Below, one piece after another: positions 8,966-17,176 of a DNA stretch of 62,892 nt. Source of the stretch: Clostridia bacterium (lineage in GTDB: Bacteria > Bacillota > Clostridia > Christensenellales > Aristaeellaceae); the NCBI GenBank assembly GCA_017936375.1, contig JAGBFR010000006.1, positions 1-62,892 on the forward strand. Direction: 5' to 3'. The notes under the pieces were generated by a model. It did not search any database and was not told the origin of the DNA. It worked only from the letters and a program-made list of their open reading frames with translations. Each line of letters opens with the position of its first letter. Position 1 is the first letter of the stretch. Position numbers and translations under genes: made by a program.

Positions 8966-9940
8966 ATGAAGAAGCTTGCTGTGCTGCTTGCGTTCGCGCT
9001 GATGCTCGTCTTCAGCTGCGCCGCCGTCGCCGAGAGCGTGTCCATCGCCATCGTCTACTCTGATACCGTTGACGACAAGGGCTGGTGCCAGTCCATGGAC
9101 AACGGCGTGAAGAACGCTATCGCCAAGGGCTACGAGATCGAGTACACCCCGGTCGAATCCGTGCAGGTTCCGGATGCGCCGAACACCCTTGACCAGCTGG
9201 CCGAGAACTACGATATCATCATCGTCCACGGCGCGCAGTTCACCGCCGCCACCACCGAGATCGCCGCTGAGTATCCGGATCAGGTCTTCGCCATCGGCAC
9301 CAGCGACAAGATCCTGGGCGACAACATCTTCACCTACATGCCCATGTCCGAAGAGCCGGGCTACATCAACGGCATCATCGCTGCGATGACCACCAAGGTG
9401 GGCAAGGTTGGTATCGTCGGCCCGACCGACGGCGGCGACTCTGCCCGCTTCATCCGCGGCTTTGTCAAGGCGCTCAACGACACCAAGCCTGAAGTTGAAT
9501 ACATGCTCTCCTGGACCGGCAGCTTCTCCGACACTGTCGGCGCCGGCGATATCGGCAAGACCTTCATCGAGGCTGGCTGCGACGTGCTCGTCGGTCCGTC
9601 CCAGCAGGCTGTCGGCGCGCTGCGCAATGTCGACGCCGCCGAGGGCGTGATCTGGGTTGGTCAGACCACCTCTCAGATCGTGGACTTCCCGAACTGCGTC
9701 TCCGCCGCTGCGGACTATGACTACTCCGCCGTGCTCATCGAGCTGATCAACCGCACTGCCGAGGGCAAGACCGGCGGCGAGAATATCCCGCTCAACTACA
9801 ACAACGGCGGCTTCGTCTACACCTTCTCCGAGAACGCCGATCTGATGCCGGAAGAGACCCGCGCCGCTGCGCAGGCCGCTCTGGACTCCATGATCGCCGC
9901 TCCGAATACTGTTGATTTCAGCAGCATCGAGCTCAAGTAA
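8966..9940 (+). CDS. BMP-family (nucleoside) ABC transporter substrate-binding protein, copy 1
   Basis: 324 residues: a signal peptide of about 23 residues (MKKLAVLLAFALML), then a BmpA/PnrA-type periplasmic-binding fold starting SVSIAIVYSDTVDDKGW and including the family segments SEEPGYINGIIAA and GKVGIVGPTDGGD. Family members bind purine nucleosides; the YufOPQ-like ABC genes downstream fit. The signal peptide lacks a clear lipobox: a Cys occurs in LVFSCAAVA, but the residue pattern fits signal peptidase I cleavage after AVA better. ATG 8966 follows AAGGAG. Highly similar to the next gene. Confidence 0.9.
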   Translation: MKKLAVLLAFALMLVFSCAAVAESVSIAIVYSDTVDDKGWCQSMDNGVKNAIAKGYEIEYTPVESVQVPDAPNTLDQLAENYDIIIVHGAQFTAATTEIAAEYPDQVFAIGTSDKILGDNIFTYMPMSEEPGYINGIIAAMTTKVGKVGIVGPTDGGDSARFIRGFVKALNDTKPEVEYMLSWTGSFSDTVGAGDIGKTFIEAGCDVLVGPSQQAVGALRNVDAAEGVIWVGQTTSQIVDFPNCVSAAADYDYSAVLIELINRTAEGKTGGENIPLNYNNGGFVYTFSENADLMPEETRAAAQAALDSMIAAPNTVDFSSIELK

Positions 9941-9954
9941 TCTGATCCCCATTC

Positions 9955-9984
9955 GGGCAGCCAGTTTCACGGCTGCCCTTTTTT
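9955..9984 (+). terminator. Terminator after BMP copy 1
   Basis: GGGCAGCC and GGCTGCCC form an 8-bp stem with an 8-base loop, followed by six T. It separates the two BMP genes into independent units. Confidence 0.9.
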
Positions 9985-10029
9985 GATAAACAAAACTTTA
10001 CGAAACTCAAATATTTTTCCATTTTACTC

Positions 10030-10058
10030 TTGACAGACAGACGATGACCTGTTAATAT
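10030..10058 (+). promoter_or_regulatory. Promoter of the second BMP-family gene
   Basis: TTGACA (10030-10035) and TAATAT (10053-10058) with a 17-bp spacer. Confidence 0.7.
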
Positions 10059-10115
10059 TTTCGGTTGGAAATTCAAGCACACTACAACTGAACAGACTGA
10101 AAAGGAGCTATCGAC

Positions 10116-11090
10116 ATGAAGAAGCTGATCGTCCTGCTTGCCGCTCTCCTGATGCTGGCCATCTCCTTCACGGCCGTTGCCGACAGTGTTTCCATCGCCA
10201 TCGTCTACCCGGATACCGTGGATGACAAGGGCTGGTGCCAGTCCATGCACATGGGCGTTGAGAAGGCCATCTCCATGGGCTACGAAATCGAGTACACCCC
10301 GGTCGAGTCCGTCGCCACCGCCGACGCGCCGAACACCCTCGACCAGCTGGCCGAGAATTACGACATCATCATCTGCCACGGCGCGATGTTCAACACCGCC
10401 TGCCAGGAGATTGCTCCGGAATATCCGGATCAGATCTGGGCTGCCGGCACCACCGATCAGCTTTTCGGCGAGAACATCTTCACCTTCATGCCCCAGTCCG
10501 AGGAGCCGGGCTACATCAACGGCATCATCGCCGGCATGATGACCAAGGTGAACAAGGTCGGTATCGTCGGCTCCACCGACGGCGCTGACTCCGCCCGTTA
10601 TGTCCGCGGCTTCGTCATGGGCCTCAACGAGAGCAACCCGGACGCCGAGTACATGCTCTCCTGGACCGGCAGCTTCTCCGACACCGTCGGCGCCGGTGAC
10701 ATCGGCAACACCTTCATCCAGGCTGGCTGCGACGTGCTCGTCGGCCCGGCTCAGCAGGCTGTCGGCGCGCTGCGCAACGTCGCCGCTGCCGAGGGCGTGC
10801 TCTGGGTTGGCCAGACCACCGCTCAGCTCGTCGACTTCCCGGAGGTTGTCGTCGCCGCTGCGGACTATGACTACTCCGCCGTCATCATCGGCCTGATCGA
10901 GCGCACCGCCGAGGGCAAGACCGGCAACGAGTGCATTCCGCTCAACTACAACAACAACGGCTTCGTCTACACCTTCTCCGAGAATGCCGAGCTGCTTCCG
11001 GAAGATGTGAAGGCTGCTGCTCAGGCTGCCTACAACAAGCTCGTCGCCACCCCTGATACGCTGGATTACAAGTCCATCGTTCTCAAGTAA
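10116..11090 (+). CDS. BMP-family (nucleoside) ABC transporter substrate-binding protein, copy 2
   Basis: 324 residues, same length as copy 1 and near-identical over long stretches (for example the DTVDDKGWCQSM, YMLSWTGSFSDTVGAGDIG and NTLDQLAENYDII segments), so the pair arose by tandem duplication. Signal peptide MKKLIVLLAALLMLAISFTAVA has no cysteine at all, hence no lipid anchor. Differences cluster in the ligand-cleft regions (for example VQVPDAP against VATADAP, and IGTSDKILGDN against AGTTDQLFGEN), which could mean different ligands. It has its own promoter and terminator. ATG 10116 follows AAGGAG. Confidence 0.9.
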   Translation: MKKLIVLLAALLMLAISFTAVADSVSIAIVYPDTVDDKGWCQSMHMGVEKAISMGYEIEYTPVESVATADAPNTLDQLAENYDIIICHGAMFNTACQEIAPEYPDQIWAAGTTDQLFGENIFTFMPQSEEPGYINGIIAGMMTKVNKVGIVGSTDGADSARYVRGFVMGLNESNPDAEYMLSWTGSFSDTVGAGDIGNTFIQAGCDVLVGPAQQAVGALRNVAAAEGVLWVGQTTAQLVDFPEVVVAAADYDYSAVIIGLIERTAEGKTGNECIPLNYNNNGFVYTFSENAELLPEDVKAAAQAAYNKLVATPDTLDYKSIVLK

Positions 11091-11101
11091 GCTGTGTGCA
11101 G

Positions 11102-11131
11102 GGACAGCCGCATTTGCGGCTGTCCTTTTTT
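11102..11131 (+). terminator. Terminator after BMP copy 2
   Basis: GGACAGCCGC-ATTT-GCGGCTGTCC stem followed by six T. Confidence 0.9.
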
Positions 11132-11187
11132 CGTGCTTCGGCACAGATCGTTCAGCATTTCTTCTCTGCATATCTTCCGTTATGCTG

Positions 11188-11219
11188 TTGACAATCCAGC
11201 TGATTTCGCTTACTATAAT
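11188..11219 (+). promoter_or_regulatory. Promoter of the nucleoside ABC transporter operon
   Basis: TTGACA (11188-11193) is followed by TACTAT at 11211-11216 (17-bp spacer) overlapping TATAAT at 11214-11219 (20-bp spacer). Transcription would start near 11225, giving a leader of about 200 bases. Confidence 0.7.
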
Positions 11220-11422
11220 TAGAAGGAGCTTTTTGTTTCTCTCCCCGCTCTGACGGACTTTTCGGCATGGCGGATTTCACGTAAGAACGAACAACCGACT
11301 TTGGAAACCCTTAAGACTGTCTGGCCCTGCAAGGCTTAGGACGCCGGGCCAACCGGCTTTCTTTTTGCAGAAACAGACAGTCTTTTTCGAGCAATTCACC
11401 AGAGACAAGACGGAGGATCACC
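11220..11422 (+). promoter_or_regulatory. Structured leader with an attenuator-like hairpin
   Basis: An untranslated leader of about 200 bases precedes the ATPase gene. AAGACTGTCTG (11313-11323) pairs perfectly with CAGACAGTCTT (11374-11384), followed by TTTC, which looks like a long-range terminator. Inside, GGCCC (11323-11327) can pair with GGGCC (11346-11350), and a CCGG-rich part follows. I could not match it to the purine, guanidine, ZTP, SAM, TPP or cobalamin riboswitch consensus. It may be an uncharacterised riboswitch or protein-controlled attenuator for purine supply. Confidence 0.5.
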
Positions 11423-12985
11423 ATGGCAAATCCAATAACCAGCCTTCGCATCGATCACATCACCAAGCGCTTCCCCGGCATTGTCGCCTGCAGCGACATC
11501 TCTCTGTCGGTCGGCAAGGGCGAGGTGCTGGCGCTCGTTGGCGAAAATGGCGCAGGCAAGACCACGCTGATGAACATCCTGATGGGACTGTACATGCCCG
11601 ACGAAGGCAAGATCTACATCAATAACAAAGAGGTTGTCTTCAAGTCCCCCAGCGATGCATTCGCCTGCGGCATCGGCATGGTCCATCAGCAGTACATGCT
11701 CGTACCGAACCTGACCGTCACGGAAAACATCGCGCTGGGTCTGTCTCAGATGCAGGTCGAGCAGGCGGGCAATCACACGCTCGAGCGCATGAAGAAGGCC
11801 GCCAAGCTCGATCTTAACACCGTGCGCCGTCACATCATCGCCATCTCTGAGCATTACGGCCTTGCCGTTGATCCGGACGCCTACATCTGGCAGCTGTCCG
11901 TCGGCGAACAGCAGCGCGTTGAGCTGGTCAAGACCCTTTGCTTCGGCGCGAAGTTCCTGATCCTCGACGAGCCGACCAGCGCCCTTACCCCGCAGGAGAC
12001 GGACGAGCTGATCGCGCTGCTCAAGCGCATGTCCTCCGAGCTGTCCATCATTTTCATCAGCCACAAGCTGGCCGAGGTCAAGGCGCTCTCCAACAAGGTA
12101 GCCATCCTCCGCGGCGGCAAGCTTGTCTTCCGCGGCAATACCGCCGACCACTCCGCAGCTGACATCGCCGCGCTGATGACCGGCCATCAGGTCTATCTCC
12201 CGACCAATCAGAACAAGACCGAGCCCGGCAGACCGATGCTGGAGGTGCATAACCTCTTCGTGCGCGGCGACCGCGGCAACATGGTGCTCAATAAGCTGAA
12301 TCTCACCGTCCGTGCGGGCGAAATCGTCGGCCTTGCCGGCGTCTCCGGCAACGGACAGCGCGAGCTGGCTGAGTCGCTCACCGGCCTGCGCACCATTGAA
12401 AGCGGCGAGGTGCTCCTTGACGGCGTGAGCCTTGTCGGCAAGACGCCCAAGCAGATCATCGCGCAGGGCATGGGCTACGTCCCTGAGGAGCGCAACATCG
12501 AGGGCATTGTCCCGTCCATGAGCATCAAAGAGAACCTCGTGCTCAAAGACATCGCCAAAGCTCCCTTCTCCTTGGGCGGCATGCTGATCAGCGACAAGAA
12601 GATCGAAGAGAACGCAGACGCCATGCGCGAGAAGTTTGACATCCGCTGCTCCAGCGTGAATGTCGCAGCGGGCTCCCTCTCCGGCGGCAATATCCAGAAG
12701 GTCATCCTCGCCCGAGAGATCTCCCGCGGCCCGAAATTCCTGATCGCCGTCTACCCCATCCGCGGCCTTGACCTCGGCGCGGCAGAATTCATCCACAAGC
12801 AGCTGCTTGCCCTGCGCGACAGCGGCGTGGGCATCCTGCTGATCTCCGAGGAGCTTGAGGAGGTCATCAACCTTTCCGACCGGATCGCCGTCATCTTCAA
12901 GGGACAGATCCAGCGCACGCTGGGTCACGGCGAGGCAACGCAGCGCAAGCTGGGCATGATGATGGCAGGGGTGAAAGAGATATGA
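11423..12985 (+). CDS. Nucleoside ABC transporter ATP-binding protein (YufO/NupO-like)
   Basis: 520 residues with two fused ABC domains, the usual architecture for sugar/nucleoside importers. Domain 1 (about 8-250) has Walker A GENGAGKT, signature LSVGEQQRV and Walker B FLILDEPTS. Domain 2 (about 262-515) has the family-typical degenerate Walker A GVSGNGQR, signature LSGGNIQKV and FLIAVYPIRGLD. It powers uptake of the ligand delivered by the BMP proteins. GGAGG precedes ATG 11423. The stop overlaps the next permease as ATGA. Confidence 0.92.
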   Translation: MANPITSLRIDHITKRFPGIVACSDISLSVGKGEVLALVGENGAGKTTLMNILMGLYMPDEGKIYINNKEVVFKSPSDAFACGIGMVHQQYMLVPNLTVTENIALGLSQMQVEQAGNHTLERMKKAAKLDLNTVRRHIIAISEHYGLAVDPDAYIWQLSVGEQQRVELVKTLCFGAKFLILDEPTSALTPQETDELIALLKRMSSELSIIFISHKLAEVKALSNKVAILRGGKLVFRGNTADHSAADIAALMTGHQVYLPTNQNKTEPGRPMLEVHNLFVRGDRGNMVLNKLNLTVRAGEIVGLAGVSGNGQRELAESLTGLRTIESGEVLLDGVSLVGKTPKQIIAQGMGYVPEERNIEGIVPSMSIKENLVLKDIAKAPFSLGGMLISDKKIEENADAMREKFDIRCSSVNVAAGSLSGGNIQKVILAREISRGPKFLIAVYPIRGLDLGAAEFIHKQLLALRDSGVGILLISEELEEVINLSDRIAVIFKGQIQRTLGHGEATQRKLGMMMAGVKEI

Positions 12986-14094
12986 AAAACTTCAAACTGA
13001 TTTATACCGCCGGCGTTATTCTGCTCGCCGTGCTGCTGTCGCTCGGCATTGCATCGCTGATCCTCGCCGTCCTCGGCGCGGATGTGTTCAAGACCTTCTG
13101 GGTCATCTTCTGTTATCCGTTCACCTCGCTCAAGAATCTCTCCGGCGTGATCAACATCATGACGCCGCTGACGTTCGTGGGCGTGGGCATCTGCGTCGCC
13201 TACCGCAGCGGCATCATCAACATCGGCGGCGAAGGCCAGATGCTCTTCGGCCTGCTGTGCGCAATCGTCTTCGCGCTGTATTCCGGTCTGGAGGGCCCCG
13301 CGTCCATTCCGCTGATCATGCTCGCCGGTATGATCGGCGGCGCATTCTGGGGTTTCTTCCCCGGTATCCTCAAGTCGAAATTCGGCGTGAGCGAGCTGCT
13401 CTCCACGGTCATGTTCAACTACATCGCCACACAGCTCTACTCCTACTGCCTGCGCGTTCCGCTGCTTGACCCGGCTGTCGCCGGCGGCGCGGGCGATCCG
13501 CAGACGGTCAAGCTGGCAGAGAGCCAGTGGCTGCCGCGCATCAACGAAGTGATGGAGAATGTGCCCAAGGGCACCCGCTTCCACACCGGCATCTTCATCG
13601 CGCTGGTTCTGGCTGTCATCGTCTATTTCTTCATGTGGAAGACGCCCGTCGGCTTCAAGATGCGCGCCGCCGGCGCCTCTGACCGCGCTGCGCGCTACGG
13701 CGGCATCAGCGTCAACAAGTATCTGGTGCTGGCCATGTGCATCTCCGGCGCGTGCTGCGGCCTCGCGGGAACGGTCGAGATCCTCGGCGTGCATCACCGC
13801 GGCCTTGGCAATTGTACCGGCGGCTACGGCTCCTCCGGTATCGTCGTCGCCCTCTTCGGCGGTCTGCATCCGCTGGGCGTGATTCCCGCCGCGTTCTTCT
13901 TCGCGCTGATCTCCTTCGGCTGCTCTGCGCTGCAGATCAACAAGATTCCCGTTCCCAGCAACGTGATCGACGTGCTGATGGGCCTGGTCATTCTGGTCAT
14001 TGTCGCAGCAAAGCTGATCATCGCCAACCCGTATCTGATGGACCGCGCGCAGCGCAAGGTTCTCTCCCTGCTCAAGAGAAAGGAGGCCGCCTGA
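12982..14094 (+). CDS. Nucleoside ABC transporter permease (YufP/NupP-like)
   Basis: 370 residues, strongly hydrophobic with about nine or ten membrane segments. It has the permease motif region around YRSGIINIGGEGQM, which marks the BPD_transp_2 family of branched-chain amino acid, sugar and nucleoside importers. It pairs with the next permease to form the heterodimeric channel. Overlaps the ATPase stop by four bases and lies one base before the next gene. Confidence 0.9.
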   Translation: MKNFKLIYTAGVILLAVLLSLGIASLILAVLGADVFKTFWVIFCYPFTSLKNLSGVINIMTPLTFVGVGICVAYRSGIINIGGEGQMLFGLLCAIVFALYSGLEGPASIPLIMLAGMIGGAFWGFFPGILKSKFGVSELLSTVMFNYIATQLYSYCLRVPLLDPAVAGGAGDPQTVKLAESQWLPRINEVMENVPKGTRFHTGIFIALVLAVIVYFFMWKTPVGFKMRAAGASDRAARYGGISVNKYLVLAMCISGACCGLAGTVEILGVHHRGLGNCTGGYGSSGIVVALFGGLHPLGVIPAAFFFALISFGCSALQINKIPVPSNVIDVLMGLVILVIVAAKLIIANPYLMDRAQRKVLSLLKRKEAA

Positions 14095-14095
14095 T

Positions 14096-15046
14096 ATGCT
14101 CGACTTCATCGTGCTCTTCCTCACGGTCGGCATTCCCCTTTCCAGCGCGCTGCTGCTGGCGTCTCTGGGCGAGACGGTCAACCAGCGCAGCGGCATCTTT
14201 AACCTCGGCTGCGAGGGCGTCATGTGCATGGGCGCGTTCGTGGGCATGTTCATTCCGTTCCTCGTGGGCGGCTCCGGCCCTGTCGCCTGGTATGTCAACG
14301 TCGCCGGTCTTGTCGCCGCGGCGGTCGTCGGTGCGCTGTTCGGTCTGCTCTTCGGCGTGGTCGTCATCAAGTTCGGCGCGCCGCAGGGCATCGCAGGCAT
14401 CGGCCTTCAGCTCTTCGGCACAGGCCTTGCCGGTTCGTTCTATCGTCACTTCATCGGCGGCGCACAGGGCGTTGCCGGCATTGACGCCATCCGCATTCCG
14501 ATTCTGAGCGATCTGCCGATCGTGGGCAAGATGCTCTTCTCCTGCAATCCGATGGTGTACTTCGCGTTCCTCATGGTGCCTGTCGTGCACTACATCCTCT
14601 TCAAGACCCCGTGGGGCCTGCGCGTGCGCGCCTGCGGCACTATGCCGCGCGCAGCCGACTCGATGGGCATCAATGTGAGCAAGACCCGCTATCAGGCACT
14701 GGCCTTTGGCAGCGCAATGGCCGGCCTCGCCGGCGCCTACCTCTCCCTCTGCTACGCGAAGATCTTTACCGACACGCTCATCGGCGGCCGCGGCTTTATT
14801 GCCGTCGCGCTGGTGTACTTCGGCCGCTGGTCTCCGCTGGGCGTCATGGGCGGCGCGCTGCTCTTCTCCCTTGCGCAGGCGCTTCAGCTCGCCGTGCAGG
14901 CCTATGGCTTCTCTTCCTTCCCGTATGAGTTCCTCGTCATGCTGCCCTATGCGCTGGTCATCGTGGTGCTCATCTTCGTCGGCAAGAGCAAGCACGTCGG
15001 CCCCGCCATGCTGGGCAAGCCCTTCAACCGCGAAATGCGCACCTGA
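14096..15046 (+). CDS. Nucleoside ABC transporter permease (YufQ/NupQ-like)
   Basis: 316 residues, about eight membrane segments, BPD_transp_2 family. NQRSGIFNLGCEGVMCMGAF near residues 24-43 corresponds to the N-I-G-E-G loop of the partner permease. The ATG follows the previous stop by one base with AAAGGAGG about 13 bp upstream. Last gene of the transporter operon. Confidence 0.9.
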   Translation: MLDFIVLFLTVGIPLSSALLLASLGETVNQRSGIFNLGCEGVMCMGAFVGMFIPFLVGGSGPVAWYVNVAGLVAAAVVGALFGLLFGVVVIKFGAPQGIAGIGLQLFGTGLAGSFYRHFIGGAQGVAGIDAIRIPILSDLPIVGKMLFSCNPMVYFAFLMVPVVHYILFKTPWGLRVRACGTMPRAADSMGINVSKTRYQALAFGSAMAGLAGAYLSLCYAKIFTDTLIGGRGFIAVALVYFGRWSPLGVMGGALLFSLAQALQLAVQAYGFSSFPYEFLVMLPYALVIVVLIFVGKSKHVGPAMLGKPFNREMRT

Positions 15047-15064
15047 TTCTCCATCAAGACACAC

Positions 15065-15106
15065 AAATCCCCGCTGCATCCGGACCGGATACGGCGTGGA
15101 TTTTTT
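15065..15106 (+). terminator. Terminator of the nucleoside transporter operon
   Basis: AAATCC (15065-15070) pairs with GGATTT (15098-15103), with an inner ATCCGG/CCGGAT stem, followed by T residues. Confidence 0.7.
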
Positions 15107-15118
15107 ATTTCTCATATG

Positions 15119-15670
15119 TCAAAAGCCAAAGTGTTCCTTGATGCGCTGCGCAGCCTCCTGTGCGCTGACGTCCGTATTGACAATCCTCAGGTAATGGGGA
15201 TCGCTGATCTCCCCCGGCAGGCTCTCGCAGCGGTAGCGCTCGCTCTCGCGGATCAGCCGCGCATTGGAAGCCTCGATATCCCGCTTGGAGGCCTTGTTAG
15301 CAAGCCTGTTCTCCGTCGCATTGCGCGCAAGGCGAACCTCCATCGGCGCATCCAGCTCGACATAGTAGACCTCTGCGCCGGCCTCCTCAAAGATGCCGCG
15401 CACGTGGGCCACATAGTCCCAGTCCGCCTGCTGATTAAACGCCCACATGAATGTGAAGATCAAGCCATAATTGTCCGTCTTCGCAAATTCGCGGAAGATC
15501 ACCTCTCGAATGCCGGCGACGGCAGCCCCATTGAACCCGCCGAAGACCTCCAGCACGGGCTCGATGCTCATGTGATTATGAAAAAGGCGGAAGGGCGTGA
15601 TCTTCGTCAGTTCCTGCCCGACGGTCATCTTGCCCACCGAGGAATCCCCGAACAGCAAAAGCAGCTTCAT
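15119..15670 (-). CDS. P-loop kinase-like protein of unknown substrate
   Basis: 183 residues. MKLLLLFGDSSVGKMTVG holds a Walker A (GDSSVGKM), as in small-molecule kinases of the shikimate/gluconate kinase type. A central DAPMEVRLARN segment and a C-terminal RIKEHFG helix are visible. ATG 15670 is preferred because AAGGGAG lies about 8 bp upstream; the GTG at 15679 overlaps the previous stop but has no spaced ribosome site. Last gene of a three-gene leftward operon. Substrate unknown. Confidence 0.75.
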   Translation of the reverse strand: MKLLLLFGDSSVGKMTVGQELTKITPFRLFHNHMSIEPVLEVFGGFNGAAVAGIREVIFREFAKTDNYGLIFTFMWAFNQQADWDYVAHVRGIFEEAGAEVYYVELDAPMEVRLARNATENRLANKASKRDIEASNARLIRESERYRCESLPGEISDPHYLRIVNTDVSAQEAAQRIKEHFGF

Positions 15671-15675
15671 GCCCT

Positions 15676-16077
15676 TCACTCCCTTTTCTTGCTCTTCTTC
15701 GGCCGCTTGAGCGTCATCATATAGCTTGAATCAATCAGCCAGACGATCTTCTCCATCGGCACGCTGCCGTCCAGCGCAATGGACAGCCAGTGCTGCTTAT
15801 TCATATGATAGCCGGGAAACAGTCCAGCGCCATCGATCAGCGACGGCAGGATAACCGGATCGCATTTGACGTTGAGCACATCAATCGCCCCGTCTCTGTC
15901 CGCACCCAGCTTTCTCCATAGAATGCCCGGCATAACAATGCCAAACCACTTCTTATCCGCATGATGGCGGATCGCGGCGCTGTCCGAATCCTTCCAGAGG
16001 CACTCGGGCGTCACGCCATAGCTCTCATCGATATACCGCACAACCTGCGCGGCGATCGGGTTATCATATGTGCTCAT
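15676..16077 (-). CDS. MmcQ/YjbR family protein
   Basis: 133 residues. The segments KKWFGIVM, VLNVKCDP and GYHMNKQHWLSI match the MmcQ/YjbR fold, a small CyaY-like alpha/beta protein often annotated as DNA-binding, without a proven role. Overlaps the neighbouring acetyltransferase gene by four bases, so it is translated with it. Basic C-terminal tail KRPKKSKKRE. Confidence 0.85.
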   Translation of the reverse strand: MSTYDNPIAAQVVRYIDESYGVTPECLWKDSDSAAIRHHADKKWFGIVMPGILWRKLGADRDGAIDVLNVKCDPVILPSLIDGAGLFPGYHMNKQHWLSIALDGSVPMEKIVWLIDSSYMMTLKRPKKSKKRE

Positions 16078-16514
16078 GTGTCGATCCTGACCATTTCTAT
16101 AAGCGTTTTATTCCTGTAGACGAGGTCCTCACGCGCAGTGAATCCCATCTTCTCCCAGAAGCCGTTGCCCGTGTCATTGCGCGCAAAGACGACAAGCGCA
16201 ACCTTGGTGATGCCTTCCTCACGCAGCGCCTCCAGCGCGGCGTCAACCAGCGCGCGGCCAATCCCCCGTCCTCTCGCATCGGGCAGCGTCGCCGTGTGGT
16301 AGATGTATCCGCGCCGTCCATCGTGGCCGCTGAGGATCACGCCGCAGATGCACGCCTCTTCCTCAGCGACAAAGCAGGTCTGCGGATTCCGGGCCAGATA
16401 GCGCGCAATGCCCTCGCGGGAATCGTCCACGCTGTTGAGCCCCATGCCCTTACAGGACAGCCACAGAGCGTGCACCTCGTCATAATCCGCAAGCGTCATC
16501 CGCCTGATCGTCAT
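16074..16514 (-). CDS. GNAT family N-acetyltransferase
   Basis: 146 residues. Acetyl-CoA binding motif A is RGRGIGRALVD, and the C-terminus has NGFWEKMGF, typical of GNAT enzymes. Substrate unknown. ATG 16514 has GGAGGT about 7 bp upstream; a GTG three codons earlier lies too close to that site. First gene of the acetyltransferase-MmcQ-kinase operon. Confidence 0.88.
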   Translation of the reverse strand: MTIRRMTLADYDEVHALWLSCKGMGLNSVDDSREGIARYLARNPQTCFVAEEEACICGVILSGHDGRRGYIYHTATLPDARGRGIGRALVDAALEALREEGITKVALVVFARNDTGNGFWEKMGFTAREDLVYRNKTLIEMVRIDT

Positions 16515-16548
16515 CAAGCACACCTCCCGATGTCAGGATATTCCACAT

Positions 16549-16577
16549 ATTATACCCGCCGCGCAGCCATCTGTAAA
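16549..16577 (-). promoter_or_regulatory. Promoter of the acetyltransferase operon
   Basis: On the minus strand TTTACA (16577-16572) and TATAAT (16554-16549) with a 17-bp spacer. The spacer and -35 lie within a strong inverted repeat (CCGCCGCGC at 16557-16565 with GCGCGGCGG downstream) that may also end the dCMP deaminase transcript. Confidence 0.65.
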
Positions 16578-16601
16578 GCCGCGCGGCGGATCGTTTTTGA
16601 T

Positions 16602-17066
16602 TCAGATGGTATTCTGCACCTCGTACTGCTCCACGATGACGCCCGCTTCGCGGAAGATCTCCAGGGAGAAGGGATCCGGATAGCCCTCCCTGTACACCAC
16701 GCGCACGATGCCGGAATTGCAGATCATCTTCGCGCAGAGGATGCAGGGCTGATGGGTGCAGTAGAGCGTCGCCCCGTCGATGCTAACGCCCAGCTTCGCC
16801 GCCTGAATGATCGCATTCTGCTCCGCATGCACGGCGTAGCACATCTCATGCCGCGTGCCGGAGGGGATGCCCAGCTTCTTGCGCAGGCACTCGCCGCGCT
16901 CCACGCAGGTCTTGACTCCGGCGGGCGCGCCGTTGTAACCCGTGGTCATCACGCGCTTATCCTTGACGATGACCGCGCCGATCTTCCTGTCCTTCTGATA
17001 GCAGCTGGCCCAAGAGGACACGAGCTGCGCCATCTCCATAAAGCGGTGATCCCATTTGTCAAACAT
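16602..17066 (-). CDS. dCMP deaminase family protein
   Basis: 154 residues. It deaminates dCMP to dUMP for thymidylate synthesis; the family also includes ComEB. The zinc site is complete: H80-A-E82 (HAEQNAI) and C108-x-x-C111 (PCILC). The zinc-proximal NGAPAG loop and the N-terminal [10 protein letters not shown] strand fit. Start ATG 17066 has AGGAGC upstream. Single gene, divergent from the flippase gene. Confidence 0.92.
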   Translation of the reverse strand: MFDKWDHRFMEMAQLVSSWASCYQKDRKIGAVIVKDKRVMTTGYNGAPAGVKTCVERGECLRKKLGIPSGTRHEMCYAVHAEQNAIIQAAKLGVSIDGATLYCTHQPCILCAKMICNSGIVRVVYREGYPDPFSLEIFREAGVIVEQYEVQNTI

Positions 17067-17176
17067 TGCAAAACGCTCCTTTGCTGTAAAAATCCTTTAT
17101 GTTTACAGAGGAATTCATTCCTCCGCGCGGATATGAATTGAAGTTCTCCTGCATAGGCTTGCGGGAGGTGAGATGC

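Noticed and set aside
9933-11171. Long minus-strand frames opposite both BMP genes
   Set aside because: Low-complexity Gly/Asp/Val antisense product of strongly biased coding sequence.
11220-11422. Purine riboswitch upstream of the nucleoside transporter
   Set aside because: The conserved junction and loop sequences of the guanine/adenine aptamer are not present, so only an unidentified leader is claimed.
12721-12800. Apparent loss of Walker B in the second half of the transporter ATPase
   Set aside because: Nucleoside and sugar ABC ATPases of this family normally have a degenerate second Walker B and Walker A.
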